From Aurifilum marmelostoma (lineage: Eukaryota > Ascomycota > Sordariomycetes > Diaporthales > Cryphonectriaceae), in NCBI GenBank assembly GCA_027559495.1, contig JAMXSV010000021.1, forward strand, positions 868,001 through 932,000: DNA of 64,000 bases, read 5' to 3'. Each line of letters begins with the position of its first letter. The stretch's first letter is position 1. The notes beneath the pieces are model-generated. The model was not told the origin of the DNA, did no database searches, and saw nothing but the letters and a program-made list of their open reading frames with translations. Position numbers and translations under genes: made by a program. Positions 1 to 12,852 of this stretch are shown here, in pieces.

Positions 1-1890
1 ATTTATATTATTTTTGCTTTTATTTATATTAATATAATTTATATTTTTAAAAATTTTATTTATAAATTTTAATTTTTTTAATTATTTTATATTATATAAT
101 AAAATTATAATATTTATTAAGTTTATAAATTAATTTATAATATTAAAAATAAATAATTTAATTTTTTATTATTTATTTTTTAATTTTTAATTTTATAATA
201 TTAATAATATATTAATAATATAATTTTTTTATATTATTTTTTAATATTATTTTATATAAAAATTTATAATTTTAAATATAAAAAATAAAATTTATAAAAA
301 TATATTTATTATTAATTAAATAGATTATTATATATAAATTTTTAATTATTAAATTAAATATTATTTTAAATATAAAAAATAGCTTAATTATTTATAATAT
401 ATTATAAATAATAATTTAGAAAATTATTTTTATTTTTTTTAAAAATATATTTTAATATTTTATTTATTTAATATATATTTTTATATATTTTCTATATTTT
501 TAGCTTTAATATTATTTATTATATTATATTTTATTTTTTATATATAATTTTATATTTAATTTAGAAACTTTTGCTAATTTATTATTTATTAATATAATAA
601 AATAAATATATTTTATTTTAATAATAAAAATTTAAATTATATTAATAAATTATTTAAATATATTATTTTTTAAATAAATTTTTATAATATTATATATTTC
701 TTTTAATAGAAAAATATAAATATAATTTTAAATTATTAGCTATAATTTAATTATTATTATTTAAAAAGAAAATATATATTTTAATATAATTATTTAATTA
801 TTTATATTATTTATAAAATTATTTTTATAATTATTTTTTACTATAAAATTAATTATAATATAATAATATTTTTTTAAATAAACTTTTTTTAAGACTTTTA
901 TATTAATTTAATATTTTAATATATCTTTTATTAAATTAAAATAAATATTTAAAGCAATAAATAATATTATATATAGTTCTTAGCTTAATTTAAAGCTTAA
1001 ATATAAAGCTTTCTAAAATTATTTATATTTTCTTTATTTATTATTAAATTAATTTTATTAACCTTTAAATTAAAAAGGCTAAAAGAAAAATTAATTTATA
1101 AATATTTATATCTATATTAAATTTATTATAAAACTTATATATATAATCTTTTTAATTTATATATAATAATAATAAAAGAAAATATAAAAAGCTTATAAAA
1201 AATAAGTATATTAATTTCTTTATATTATTATAATTTATATTTATTAAAAATATATTATATATATAATAAGTAATTATAATTATAAGTTTTTTATTAATAT
1301 TTTTATTATTTAATTATAATTTATATACTTATTATTTATAAGGTTTTTTAAATATATTTATCTACTATTTATAGGTATTTTATTTATAATTAAATTAATA
1401 ATATTAAGAATATTTTAGCTATTTAAAATATTATTTTCTCCTTTTATAGCCCTTAAATATTTAAAAGTTTCTAGGCTATTTAAAGCTTATATAGCTATAT
1501 ATAATTTATTTATACCTAAAGTAACTAGTATATAATTTTGTAAAATAAAGCTATTATTACTAAAGTCACAATTAGTATATAATATAGTACTTATAATAAT
1601 TCATATAATAGAATTTATAAGTAATTTATAATTATTATTAAATTTAAAGAGTTTCATTATCTAAAATTCCTTATAATAGTCTTTATTATATTAAATTATA
1701 ACTATATTAAATTTTAAACTATTATTATTATATAAATACTTAAAATATTTAATTTATTTATTTATTAAGGCAAATTCTCTTTCGTATTTTCCTAACTTTT
1801 TATAATTAAATAAATAGTATTAATATATAATTTTATTGCACTCCTTAATTTATATAGGCTTATTATTAAAGAAGCATTAAACTTTATACT
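1..1890 (-). mobile_element. Ty1/copia retrotransposon relic, truncated by window start
   Basis: This stretch is similar over its length to the better preserved minus-strand copia relic at about 8,250-10,960: compare 730-850 with about 8,535-8,650, and 1,300-1,780 with 9,240-9,850. It continues off the left end of the window. No reading frame is open. The assignment rests on the similarity to the second copy, where RNase H and RT motifs can be read. The right boundary is approximate; no LTR was identified. Confidence 0.45.
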
Positions 1891-4064
1891 TATTATTATA
1901 TTTTGAAAATAATAAAAGCTAGTTTTATAATCTTAGAGTTTAATATAAATGTATAATTATTATTCTTATAATAAGCAATAAAACTTTAAATTTTACTAAG
2001 CAAATAATAGCAATGTCTTACTATTATAGCAGCATATAAGCTATATTCTAAACTATATAATATAGAAATAGCTAATAGCAATGCATATATATACTAGCTA
2101 AATAAATAGCTCTTTAGTTAATTAATAACTAATATAAAATCTAATAATATAGCTATAGTATGCGGTGTCCTAGTGTTCCTGCATTAGGCTATACTAGAAT
2201 AGGATATAAAATATTAGCAGCTGCTATAGTTAGTATGCGTTATACATAAGCAAGGTAGGCCTCTTGCATAATAGAGTATCTTAACTAATTTTTTATAGAC
2301 GAAATATTATTAAATAATATATTTATTTAGTCTTCGAATTCTTAAAGTTATTTAAAGTAATATATATTTTATATTTTATATGCTATATATCGCATCTTTA
2401 TCGCAATGCATTTGCATATATATTATCTATCTCTTATTTTTATATATATTTAGTTTAGTCACTACTTAGCTGCTCTATATTCTTAATCTAGCTATTATTA
2501 TTTTAGCTACTGCTGCAGGTATATACCGTACTATCAGAATTACTCTAATCATAAGCTTGTTTGCTTTACTAAATATTATTATTATATATATTATTAATAT
2601 TAATTAAAATTCTATTGTTAAATATACCCCTTTTAATAATAGTTTAGGGTTCTTATAGTAGTTACTATTATTATTTTCCTTTTTAGCGCCTATTTTATTA
2701 GTTTGTCTGTGCTATTTAATAAGTTAAATAAAAAAAATTAAAGTATAATATGCTCTTTCTCGCAATAGCTCTAAAGCGTATTATAAAATGCATAATAGCA
2801 AATCTAATAGTAGATTTATACTTCTAGCTATAGAGTTATATTGCAATAATAATTATTTTAGTAGCAAACTTATACTGCAAGGTAGCAAAGGTTTATTGAA
2901 GAAATATATCGCTTAGTTTTATAAAATGCGCATTATTGCTATTTGCGCTCTTAATATTAAATTAAAAAACTTATTCAATATTAGTATTAATAGGATTTTA
3001 GTTATTAACTAAAGCTATTCTAAATTTAAGTCTATCTCTAATTTTAATATAAATATTAGTACTTTTTTATTATATTATTAGCTAGTTTTATTAGCTAATA
3101 ATTATTAATTTCTATTTTTTATTTTATAGTAAAGAAGATATATTTTTATATTTTATTGAATTTAATTTAGCATTTAACTATTAGTAATTATTTCTAGTTA
3201 TAGAGTATAAGTGCTTAGCTTTCTTTAAATTAGTATATAAAATATACTAGTAGTTCTGCTAATAGTTTATATATATATAGTATTAAGGAGGAATATTGTA
3301 ATATTTATTTTATTATTATATTTTATATACTATCTTTCTTTGCTAAGCAGAGAGCATTAGTTCCTTCAATTAGTAATATAGATATTAATATAAAGAGAAT
3401 TCCTAAATAAGCATAAGTAAAGCTTTAATCTTTATCTTCTATATCTAAAGCATTTATAATTATTTTGAATTATTATAGAGTTTCTATTCTAATATTAAAA
3501 GTTTGCAATATTTCTTATTTATTATATTAGTATTAATAATAATGTTTAACTAAAAGCTATTATCATTATTTATATCTTCTAACAATTATTATAAATATTC
3601 CTGCTTTAAGTCTAGTATGCCCTCTCTTAATATTAGTATAAAAAGAGATTTAGTTACTTTTACGAAATTATAGTTTCTCTCTAGCTAATTCATATCTACT
3701 CTACTATAGTTATAAGGGTTTTAATTTAATAAATAAATATAAAGTAGCTTTTATATTGCAAAATATATTTTGCAGAAATATTTATTAAGAATAAAAAAAT
3801 TATTTTAGCAATTAAGCATTTACTTATAATGCTTTAATATATCCTTATTACTTAGCAAAATATTATTTAAGATAATATATTTCTTATTTATATCTATTAG
3901 ACTTACATTCTAGTAACTACTTATATAATAATAAGGCTTAATGCTTCTTGCTTAAATTATTTAGTATATTTAGATTCTCTTAAATAAATAAAGTAATTTT
4001 AGTTAAGCTATAATATAAGTTAAGTTTAAACCTTGAAGGCTCTAGCAATAGCTGGTAGCTAGTA

Positions 4065-4110
4065 TTAGGGTTAGGCATAAGGTTAGGGTTTAGCAGAGGG
4101 TTAGGATTAG
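4065..4110. repeat. Interstitial telomere-like TTAGGG repeats
   Basis: Two exact TTAGGG hexamers (4,065-4,070 and 4,083-4,088) and two near matches (TTAGGC at 4,071, TTAGGA at 4,101) occur in 46 bp, separated by short non-matching spacers. TTAGGG is the usual telomere unit of filamentous fungi. The spacing is irregular, so this is either a degraded interstitial telomeric tract or a chance G-rich spot in AT-rich DNA. Confidence 0.45.
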
Positions 4111-5266
4111 CGGGAACATTTCTTGCTAAGCAAAGTGCAGAGCAAAGCAGAGTAATATGCATTATACCTTTTTTATAATAGAGATTCTTCTCTATTTACT
4201 CTATAATAGCCTCTAGAAGATCCTATATTCTTAAAAGAGCTAGTAATTAGTATTTAGGAGCTTTAACTTTAAACTTATTATCTATATAAGCTTTAATATT
4301 TAAGTAGTAAAGAATTATATTTTTAGAGGCCTTTTCTTAAAATTATAATATAAAACTATTATATTCTTTAACTATAATAATCTTTTTCTAAAAGTTATCC
4401 TTAATCTTTTTTTAAAGCTCTTTAGTTTAAGTATATCTCTATTAATATAAATTAAATAATCTTTTATTTTATAAATATATCTTTATATAGCTAATTAATT
4501 CCTAGTTTTTCTAATATTAAAGTAAAAGCTATTAATATTAAAGTAATAGAGATTTTTAATATTTTTACTCTCTAATAATATAGAAATATAGAGTCCTATC
4601 TTTATATTCTTCCTATATTATATAATACTAGTTAAATTAAAATAATTTAATTGCTTTAATAAAGCAATTCTTATTAAGAGTATATTTAGAGTATATTACG
4701 AAAATAAATTTAAATACTAATTTAAATTATTTTCTTATTATATTAAGTAAATTAATCAGTGCTAGCTTACTATCTTCCTTACTAATATTAATATTAATTT
4801 GTATATTAAATATAGCTTTTATATTAAAACTATTTTTCTGCTTTATTAATTAGATTATAAATAGTAAAGGTAATAATATAGAAATATAAGAAGATAATAA
4901 TTAATTAAATTAATTAGCATTTAGAAATAAAAAGCTTAGAATAATAAAACTTTAGCTAAATAGTTAGTAAGGTTATTAAAAGGAGAAGTTAAAAAGCTTA
5001 AAGAGGGGAATAAGTAGGGAGCCTATAAAATCTATAATTATTATTATTGCCTAAAATACTTTTCCAAGAAATTAAAATAGTATTCTAGCAATCTTTTTAT
5101 AATCTTCACATTATTATTAGTATAGGGGCTTAAGATATTATAGCAATTTAATATTACTAAACTTATTTAATTATATATATATATTAAGCTTAGCTAATAA
5201 GAACTTATATTAGATTTTACGCTATTATTTTATAAGAAGCTTTTATAATTTAACTTTTTAGAAAAG

Positions 5267-5294
<28 letters not shown>
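5267..5294. repeat. (TA)n microsatellite
   Basis: An uninterrupted TA dinucleotide run of about 14 units. Confidence 0.9.
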
Positions 5295-5297
<3 letters not shown>

Positions 5298-5480
5298 CTA
5301 ATAATAAATCTTTGCTTTATATATTACTAACTTAATTAGTTATATATACTAAATTATTAATATTATTAAATAAAATTTATTTTACTTTTCTATTAAGCTA
5401 TTATTATTATGAATTTACTATTTCTGTCCTACCTAGCTATATATATAAGAAGAGTGTAAAAACTTTAGCTTTATATCTAA

Positions 5481-6172
5481 AGTTAAAAAATTAGTCTCTA
5501 GTTATTAGTTAATAACTAGCTATAAACTACTATAGTCAAAGTTAGTATTTTTTATTAATTATAGTAGTCTATAGTTACTTTTAGTTACTATATATAACTA
5601 GTATAGTTACTATATATAGTTAATTTGTAACTATATTAATAAATATATCTATCTTTAAATATTATAAAGAGCTAGCTTAATAGGGCTTTAGGACTAGCTA
5701 GCGCCTGCTCAGTGCTGCCTTTAGCTAGATGCACTAGCTACATATAACTTAGAATGCCTAGGCTAAAAAGTATATAATAACCTAACTACTATTTAGTTAT
5801 CTAGCTAAGCTTATATAGCTAAAGTATAATCTTAGCTTATTATAAATATATAAATATTACTTTTTAATATATTCTCCTATTTTTTAATGCTAAACTAGAT
5901 AATTTATATTATAATATATTATTTGAACTACTATTTTTGCTTTTTCTTTTCTATACTAATATATTTTATATTTTTAGAAATTTAATTTATTAGTTTTAAA
6001 TTTCTTTTAAAATATTTTATATTACTTAAGCAAATTGTAATAACTACTAATTATTATAAACTAACTATAGTATATTTATAATTAGTTTTTTTAGAAATAA
6101 ATTAATTATAATTAGTTTTAGTTTAACTATTAACTAAACTAATTAGCTAATTTTTCAACCCTCTTTATATCT
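5481..6172. mobile_element. MITE-like repeat, copy 1 (with internal insertion)
   Basis: Both ends match the copy at 11,030-11,571. The left end carries AAAAATTAG followed by TAGTTATTAG-type sequence, and the right end reads TAATTTTTCAACCC, so the ends are imperfect inverted repeats of one another. The interior is full of GTTACTA/TAGTAAC-type words in both orientations. Compared with copy 2 this copy has roughly 150 bp extra at about 5,665-5,860, itself less AT-rich (it contains GCGCCTGCTCAGTGCTGCC). No coding capacity. A non-autonomous DNA transposon is the best guess. Confidence 0.5.
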
Positions 6173-7964
6173 TAGTCATTTGCTTATTATGCAGCGGTAA
6201 TAGCAACTAAATGCTCCTAGTAAGTCTAATTGCAATAATTATACTCTTTTATATTATTTTAGGTTATTATTTATATATTATTTAAGCTAATTTTAATATA
6301 TTTTAGAGTTAATATTTAAATATTACTTGCTATTATTAGCAGAATAAAAGAGTTAGTTAATCAGTTTAATTAATAGCTTAATTAGAACTAACTATATAAT
6401 AAATTATAAACAGTTTAACTAATTATAATTTATTAATCCATTAACTAAAACTTCCTATAAAACTATTATAGTTAATTTATAATTACTAATATTTATAAGA
6501 TTTGAAGAAGTTAAATTAGTAAGAGTATAATAAATCTATTAAATAGCTTATTATTTAAGTTAACTATTTGCTATTTACTTAAATAAGCTTTTAATTTATT
6601 AATACCTTTTACGTTTTATATTTTTAATAAAATAAGCTTTTTAATAATACTAGAATTTTATCTATTTCTAAATTTATTTATATTATTATTACTATCTAAG
6701 AAGGCTTATTTAATAGCTGCTAAAATAGCTAGAATAGCTAAATATTGCTAATATAAAATGCTTAAAATAGAGTATTAATAAGTATTATTTTTCTAATATT
6801 TTAAAGAATTAATTTATTATAGTTATTAATTATATATTATATAATAAAGATAATATTAATACTTATTTATAAATTAAGAATCTGTTTTTATAAATAAATA
6901 GTATATTCTTTATTTATTATTATTTATATATAAATTATTATTGAAATTTAATCTAAATTTATCTTTTTAAATTAGCTAAAAGCTAATATTATAAATATTA
7001 TTATTTATTTTAGTAAATAATATATTTACTAAATTTATTATATTATCTTATAATTTAAGTATTATAGAGAAATATTTTGATTGTTTATATTTATATTTTA
7101 AATTATTCTTATTATTTATAATTTTATATTATAATAATATAATTAATTATTTTAATTCATCTTTATTTATTTTATTAACAAATTAAAATTCTTAAAGAAT
7201 TATATTTATTATTATATATAAATTAAAAAAATTAATAATTATTTAAAAAATACTTTTAAAATAAAAATAGTATAAAAAGGTAATTATTATTATATTATTA
7301 TTCTTATTATTGTTATTATATTCTTTTTTAATAATAAAAAAGAATTTTTAAAAAAATAGCTTTAATTCATAAGCATTTATTAGCTATTTAAAATTAATAT
7401 TCTATTTATATATATTAGTTATTCTCTAAAGAGGTATTAGGAGAAATAAATATTATAATAATCTTTTTACGTTTGCTTTTTTGCTACTTCTTAAATCTTC
7501 TAGCACCTTCTGCTTATATTTTAATAGTGATATAAATATATCTTATATTACTATATAAAGTATAGCAATTATTGATATATTAACTTTAGCATTATAGCTT
7601 ATATAACTATTAAAATATTAAAGAAAAAGAGTAATATATTTTTATATATATTTATTTATATATTTTTTCTTTTTCTTTTATTATTTAGGCAGTTCTTATA
7701 AAAAGAAATATATCTTTTAATGCTTAAATTATAAAGGACTTTATAGTATAAATTATAATACTATAAGCTTATATAATATAAAAGCTTAATTATAATTTTT
7801 ATACTTATACTTCTTTATAAATCTTTTATAGAAATAAATAAATTAGTTATTAAAATATAGTTTTATATGCGCTATTATATATATTTATATTTATTTTTAC
7901 TTTTATTATTTTGTATCTAATTTTTATTAATTAAATAAAGACTTTTAAAAGGTGCGGTGCTATG

Positions 7965-8001
<37 letters not shown>

Positions 8002-8249
8002 TAATAGTAGCATATTCCCTATAGATTTCTTAACTAATAGAAATATATAAAGGGCAATTATTTTATATATATTTAAGCTTGTTCTTTATACTTCTTATTT
8101 TTATTCAATAAGTTATTATTTATATAAAATTATGAATTATATATATTATTAACTATTTTAGCCTATTTTATAAAGTATTTCTGCTAGGGATTAAGCAGAT
8201 TCTTTATAAAAAAATTAGCTAATTATTCTTTAATAAGAGACTTAAGAGT
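6173..8249. other. AT-rich stretch without recognised gene
   Basis: No open coding frame. It lies immediately downstream, in the minus-strand sense, of the copia relic and may contain that element's 3' end and LTR, but no repeat pair was found to define an LTR. A TA microsatellite is present near 7,968. Confidence 0.5.
7968..7995. repeat. (TA)n microsatellite
   Basis: An uninterrupted TA run of about 14 units directly after a short GC-richer word (GGTGCGGTGC). Confidence 0.9.
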
Positions 8250-10960
8250 GTATATTATTCTTATTTTATTATTAGGCTATTAGCTATACCTTGCTATATA
8301 TAATAATATATTGTATTTATATGCTTAATTTATTTGTAAAATTTAGGGTCCTTTGCTAGTTTAATAGCACTAGTATTATTTATTAATATAATAGGAATAA
8401 ATATATTATACTTTAAATTTAAAGAAGAATTAAAGTATATATATAAGTTATTTAAATATATTGCTTCTTAAATAGCTTCTTCTAAAGCTATATATTTAGC
8501 TTTGCAAAAAGATATAGCTATAGTCTTTTATAATTAGCTATTCTAGCTAATTGTATTATTATTATTATTTAAAAAGAAAAATATATATCTTGAATTAATT
8601 TTTTATTATTTATATTATTTGTAAATTTACTATTGCAATAACTCATTATTATAAAATTAATAGCATTATAATTATATCTTATTCTAAGATTAGAAAACTC
8701 TAATAAATATTTCTATATCTAGTTTAGCAACTTAAAATACTCTTTATTAAAATTAAATGTAAATTTAAAGCAATAAATAATGCTATAAGTAATATCTAGC
8801 TTAGTTTTAAAAGCTAATTATAATAAAGACCCAATCTTTTTCTAAAATTCTTTTATATCTTCTATATTTGCTATTAAATTATTTTTATTAAGCTCTTAGC
8901 TTAAAATGCTAAATATTAAAATTAGGTTATAAATATTTATATTTATATTAAATTTATTAAAAAGCTTATTAGTATAAGCTATTTAATTTGAATATAATAG
9001 CTTTTTATTATACTTAATAGTTATATTAATTTTTAAAAACGATTTAAGTAGCTCTATTCTTTTAATTTAGTATTTTAATTTATATTCCTTTTAAGCCCAG
9101 TTATAAAATTATTATTTATATCTATTATAAATATATTATTAATATAAGAAATGACTATAATTATAAGCCTTTTATTTATCTAAAAGCATTTTTTATATTA
9201 TATTAAGTTATTATATAGTTTTTATTTATAACTATAATTAATAATATATGCTAGATTTCTAAATAATAAATAATACTAAAAATATGTAAATAACTTATTC
9301 TTTATAGTTAATTAAAGTCTTAAATAACCTATTTAGCTTTATATTAATAGGTCTTTTTTTATTTCTTATTCAATTAAGATTTATATAAGTATTATTTTTA
9401 ACCTTTTTTTATATACTTATCTGCTATTTATAGCTATTTTATTAGAGGATAAATTAACTATATTAAAGATATTTTAGCTATTTAGGGTATTTCCCCCCCC
9501 CTTTAAAGCCTTTTGCTATTTAGGGTATTTTCCCCCCCCCTTTAAAGCCTTTTGCTATTTAGAATCTTTTAAGCTATTTTAAGCTTGCTTAGCTAGATTT
9601 AATTTATTTATATTTAAAATAGTTAATATATACTTTTCTATAATAAAGCTATTACTATTAAAGTTATGTTTAGTATATAATATAGTATCTTTAATAGTTA
9701 AAGTAATAGGATTTATAAAAGATTTATTATTATTATTAAATTTAAAATTGTTTATTATATTAAATTATAATTATGTTATAATTTTAAACTATTTTTATTA
9801 GCTAAAATATTTAAAATATTTAATTTATTTATATTATTTATTTCTAAAAAGAGATTCTCTCTCTTATTTTCTTTCTTTTCTTTATAACCTAGATTATATT
9901 TACTTGTAATTATATATTAATCTCTAAATATATCGGCCTATTATTGCTAAAACTTTATATTTTATAATTATTATTATTTTCTTTATATTTAATTAAAGCT
10001 AATTCTGTAGCTTTAATATCTAATTTAAAGTATAACCTTTATTTAATCTAAATTTTATTCATTTTTCTATTAGCCTATTAAGCTCTTTTTATATATTAAG
10101 TAGTTATATTTTGTATTATTCTAGCTTTTCAAAAATATATTAAAGTTATTACTTATGTATTTTTTATTAGTATTAGTAAAGAATCTTTTTATTTATATTT
10201 ATTACTATTATTTGCTTTATTAAAAATATTTTAAAAGTACTAAGTGCTTTCCCTTTATTTTTAAGCAAATATATTTTTAAATAATAGCTAGCCTTATCTA
10301 GAATGATTATATAGTATTTATAGCTACTATAAGTAGCTAAACTTATAGGTTTATCTATATTAAAGTAAATTCTTTAATTTATATTATATAAAAACGAATT
10401 ATATTTAATTATTTTATTTATTTTAGCAATAGCTTTTACTTTTAAGCATATTCTATAGAATTTTTCTTTTAATTTCTTTATACCTTAAATTAAATAAGTT
10501 ATATTATTATTTATAAAAAATCCAATTAAGGCATTTAACCCTATATACTTTAAGCAAATAGGCTACTATATTATTATATTTTTATTATGATTTAAAGAGA
10601 TAAGAATAAAAGAATGCTTATTTTGTAAAGAAATAATTTATATAGAAATAGTATATAAGCTATTTTTATATATATCTTTATATATAAGCTTATTTTCTTT
10701 AGTATATAGCAATATAGTATTATTATTAAATTTTATATATAAATTATTTATTAATTTATTACTTGATAATAAATTAATTCTTAATTTAAGTATATAATAA
10801 ATATATTGCTATCTTCTTTTACTTTTATAATAAAAGCATTATTCTAATTTGTAATTCCTTTTATAAAAGAATAGTTTAATAATATTTATTTATTAAATAT
10901 TATATTTATATTAGCAGCATTATTTATTATAAAGGTAGTATAATTATTAGGCTATATTTT
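8250..10960 (-). mobile_element. Ty1/copia pol relic
   Basis: On the minus strand, about 8,560 down to 8,280 reads as a damaged copia RNase H: a segment close to LSSTEAEYIAL, then an IKLAKDPKFYK-like stretch and KHINTIYYYI, matching the family's NxxAI..A.NP.FH.RTKHID.RYHF region. Near 9,140-9,180 the RT core reads VISYINNIFI where the family has V.YVDDI, so both catalytic aspartates are changed to asparagine, as expected from RIP. A protease-like segment is suggested near 10,700-10,950. Stops are frequent, so the element is dead. LTRs were not found. Confidence 0.65.
9477..9560. repeat. Tandem duplication with C9 tracts
   Basis: A 38-39 bp unit (GCTATTTAGGGTATT, then nine C, then TTTAAAGCCTTTT) is present twice in a row, followed by the first bases of a third unit. 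The related copia relic at about 1,430 has the single, C-poor version. Nine-base C runs are striking in DNA this AT-rich. Confidence 0.85.
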
Positions 10961-11029
10961 CCCTTTAATATTTTATAAAAGCTTTTAAGCTATCTTTATT
11001 AAAAATATTAGCTTTTGCTGCAATAAGCA

Positions 11030-11571
11030 GGATTTAAAAATTAGTTTATAGTTATTAGTTAATTAGTAACTAACTACAAACTACTATAGTTAAAGTTAGT
11101 ACTTTTCATTAACTATAGTAGTTTATAATTAATTTTAGTTACTATATATAAATAGTATAGTTACTAATAGTTACTATATATAGTTAATTAGTAACTATAT
11201 TAATTAAATATATCTATTTTTAGATATATATATATTAGTTTATAATATATTTTACTATTTGTTAAAGCTAAACTAAATAGTTTATATTATAATATGCTAT
11301 TTCTTATTATTATTTTTGCTTTTCCTCTTTTATATAAATATATTTTATATTAATATGTTTTATATTAATATAATTTATATTTTTCTTAAGTTATTTTATA
11401 TTATATAATCAAACTGTAGTAACTATTAGTTACTATAAACTAATTATAGTATATTTGTAGTTAGTTTTGTTAGAAAATAAATTAACTATAATTAATTCAA
11501 CTAATTGTAGTTAATATATACCTAGTTTTAGTTAAGCTATTAACTGAAATAATAACTAATTTTTCAACCCT
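11030..11571. mobile_element. MITE-like repeat, copy 2
   Basis: The shorter, presumably less interrupted copy of the repeat at 5,481-6,172. It starts with GGATTTAAAAATTAG and ends with TAATTTTTCAACCCT; these are imperfect inverted repeats. The internal GTTACTA/TAGTAAC words are shared with copy 1. No coding capacity. Confidence 0.5.
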
Positions 11572-11802
11572 AGCTATATATTTATAAGAATTATAGAAAT
11601 TATTTACCTCTTTAAAGCTATTATTGCTAATTTCATAATCCTTAGGGTTATTAGTAGATATATTAATTACTTAATTATTTTTAGCATTATTAAAAAGTTT
11701 ATTGCTATAAGATATATATAGCTTTTTTTTGCTTATTTCTTTTTATTTAACTTAGAATATTGCAATTTATTTATTTATTTAGGTTATTCTAGCCTTTAAG
11801 AG

Positions 11803-12250
11803 TATTATAACTTATCTAATATGCAAGTTATAATAAGATTGCAGTATAGTACTAGGACTACCTAGAATAGACTATATAAAGCTATAAGTCTAATACTCTA
11901 GTGCAGAATAGAATAAATAGAATTATATAATCTAGAGTTATACTTTATAACTAACTAGGATAAATAGCTTTAAATATAAGTTATCTTAAGATATTTAAAT
12001 AGCTTAAATATATTGCTATCTAACTTAGCTATTTAAAGAGCTATATATATAAAGATATATTTATTACTAATTATATAAATTATAGTATATATCTCTATTA
12101 CTATTAATTTAAGTATTACTTCTAATATAAGTTATAGCTTTATTCCTAATAATTTACTATAAAGAAGTTTAAAATTCTTTTTATAGTTTTTAGAATATAC
12201 TTAAATATTTTACTTATCTAATATAAACTTTTATATACTTATTTTTATTT
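11803..12250 (+). repeat. LTR-like repeat, family 2, copy a
   Basis: Starts TATTATAACTTATC and resembles sequences at about 23,033-23,463 and 53,251-53,952 along its length, sharing ATTATATAATCTAG and a TTATATACTTATT end. It also shares its start and 3' portion with the LTRs of the gypsy element at 45,133, so it is probably an LTR of a related gypsy family. Ends are approximate. Confidence 0.55.
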
Positions 12251-12852
12251 AAGTATAGTTTAATATACTTCTTTTTAAGCAATATAGAAATATATCATCT
12301 TTCTAAACTTTAATCTTTTTGATTATAAGTAGAGCCTAAATTAGCGCAAAATTATATTAGACTATTCATGCCCTATAAGCTTATATTTAAGAACTTAAAA
12401 AAGATTTAAGTTAAGATTTATAAAATAAATAAGCTAATGTTTTATAAAGAATCTAAAAATACTTTTTAAGCTTTTATTATTTAATATAAGTCTTAATTCT
12501 TTTACTACTTAATATAATTTATTAAAGAAAGCAAAAAAGCAGTTTTTATAAAAACTTAATTAAAAAGCAATACTTTTACCTAATTTAGGTCTTAACTATA
12601 AAGCTATCTTAATAGTCTTAGTATTTTCTAGAATTATAATAAGAAAGTTAAAGCTATTTTTTATTTATTTAAAAGCTTGAAAAAATATTTAAAAATGCTT
12701 CTAGTAATCTAAATAAGAAATATATAGCAAAATAGAGCTTTATAAATCTTAAATAAGTTAAGTTAATCTGAAAATATATAACTAAATTTTAATAATATAT
12801 AAAAAGAGTTAGTTGAAAAATAAAGCATTAATATCTTAATCTTATACTTATA

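Larger units (their letters stand above)
1891..5480. other. AT-rich stretch without recognised gene
   Basis: No intact coding sequence is seen. The stretch includes slightly GC-richer spots near 2,155-2,290 and 4,060-4,160 and a TA microsatellite near 5,267. A 60-codon minus-strand frame at 3,980-4,162 is open only because of TTAGGG-like repeats and is not believed to be a gene. The stretch may hold further retroelement internal sequence that RIP has made unreadable. Confidence 0.6.

Noticed and set aside
3980..4162. 60-codon minus-strand frame with repeated Asn-Pro
   Set aside because: The repeated residues simply reflect the TTAGGG-like tract; no homology or gene context supports it.
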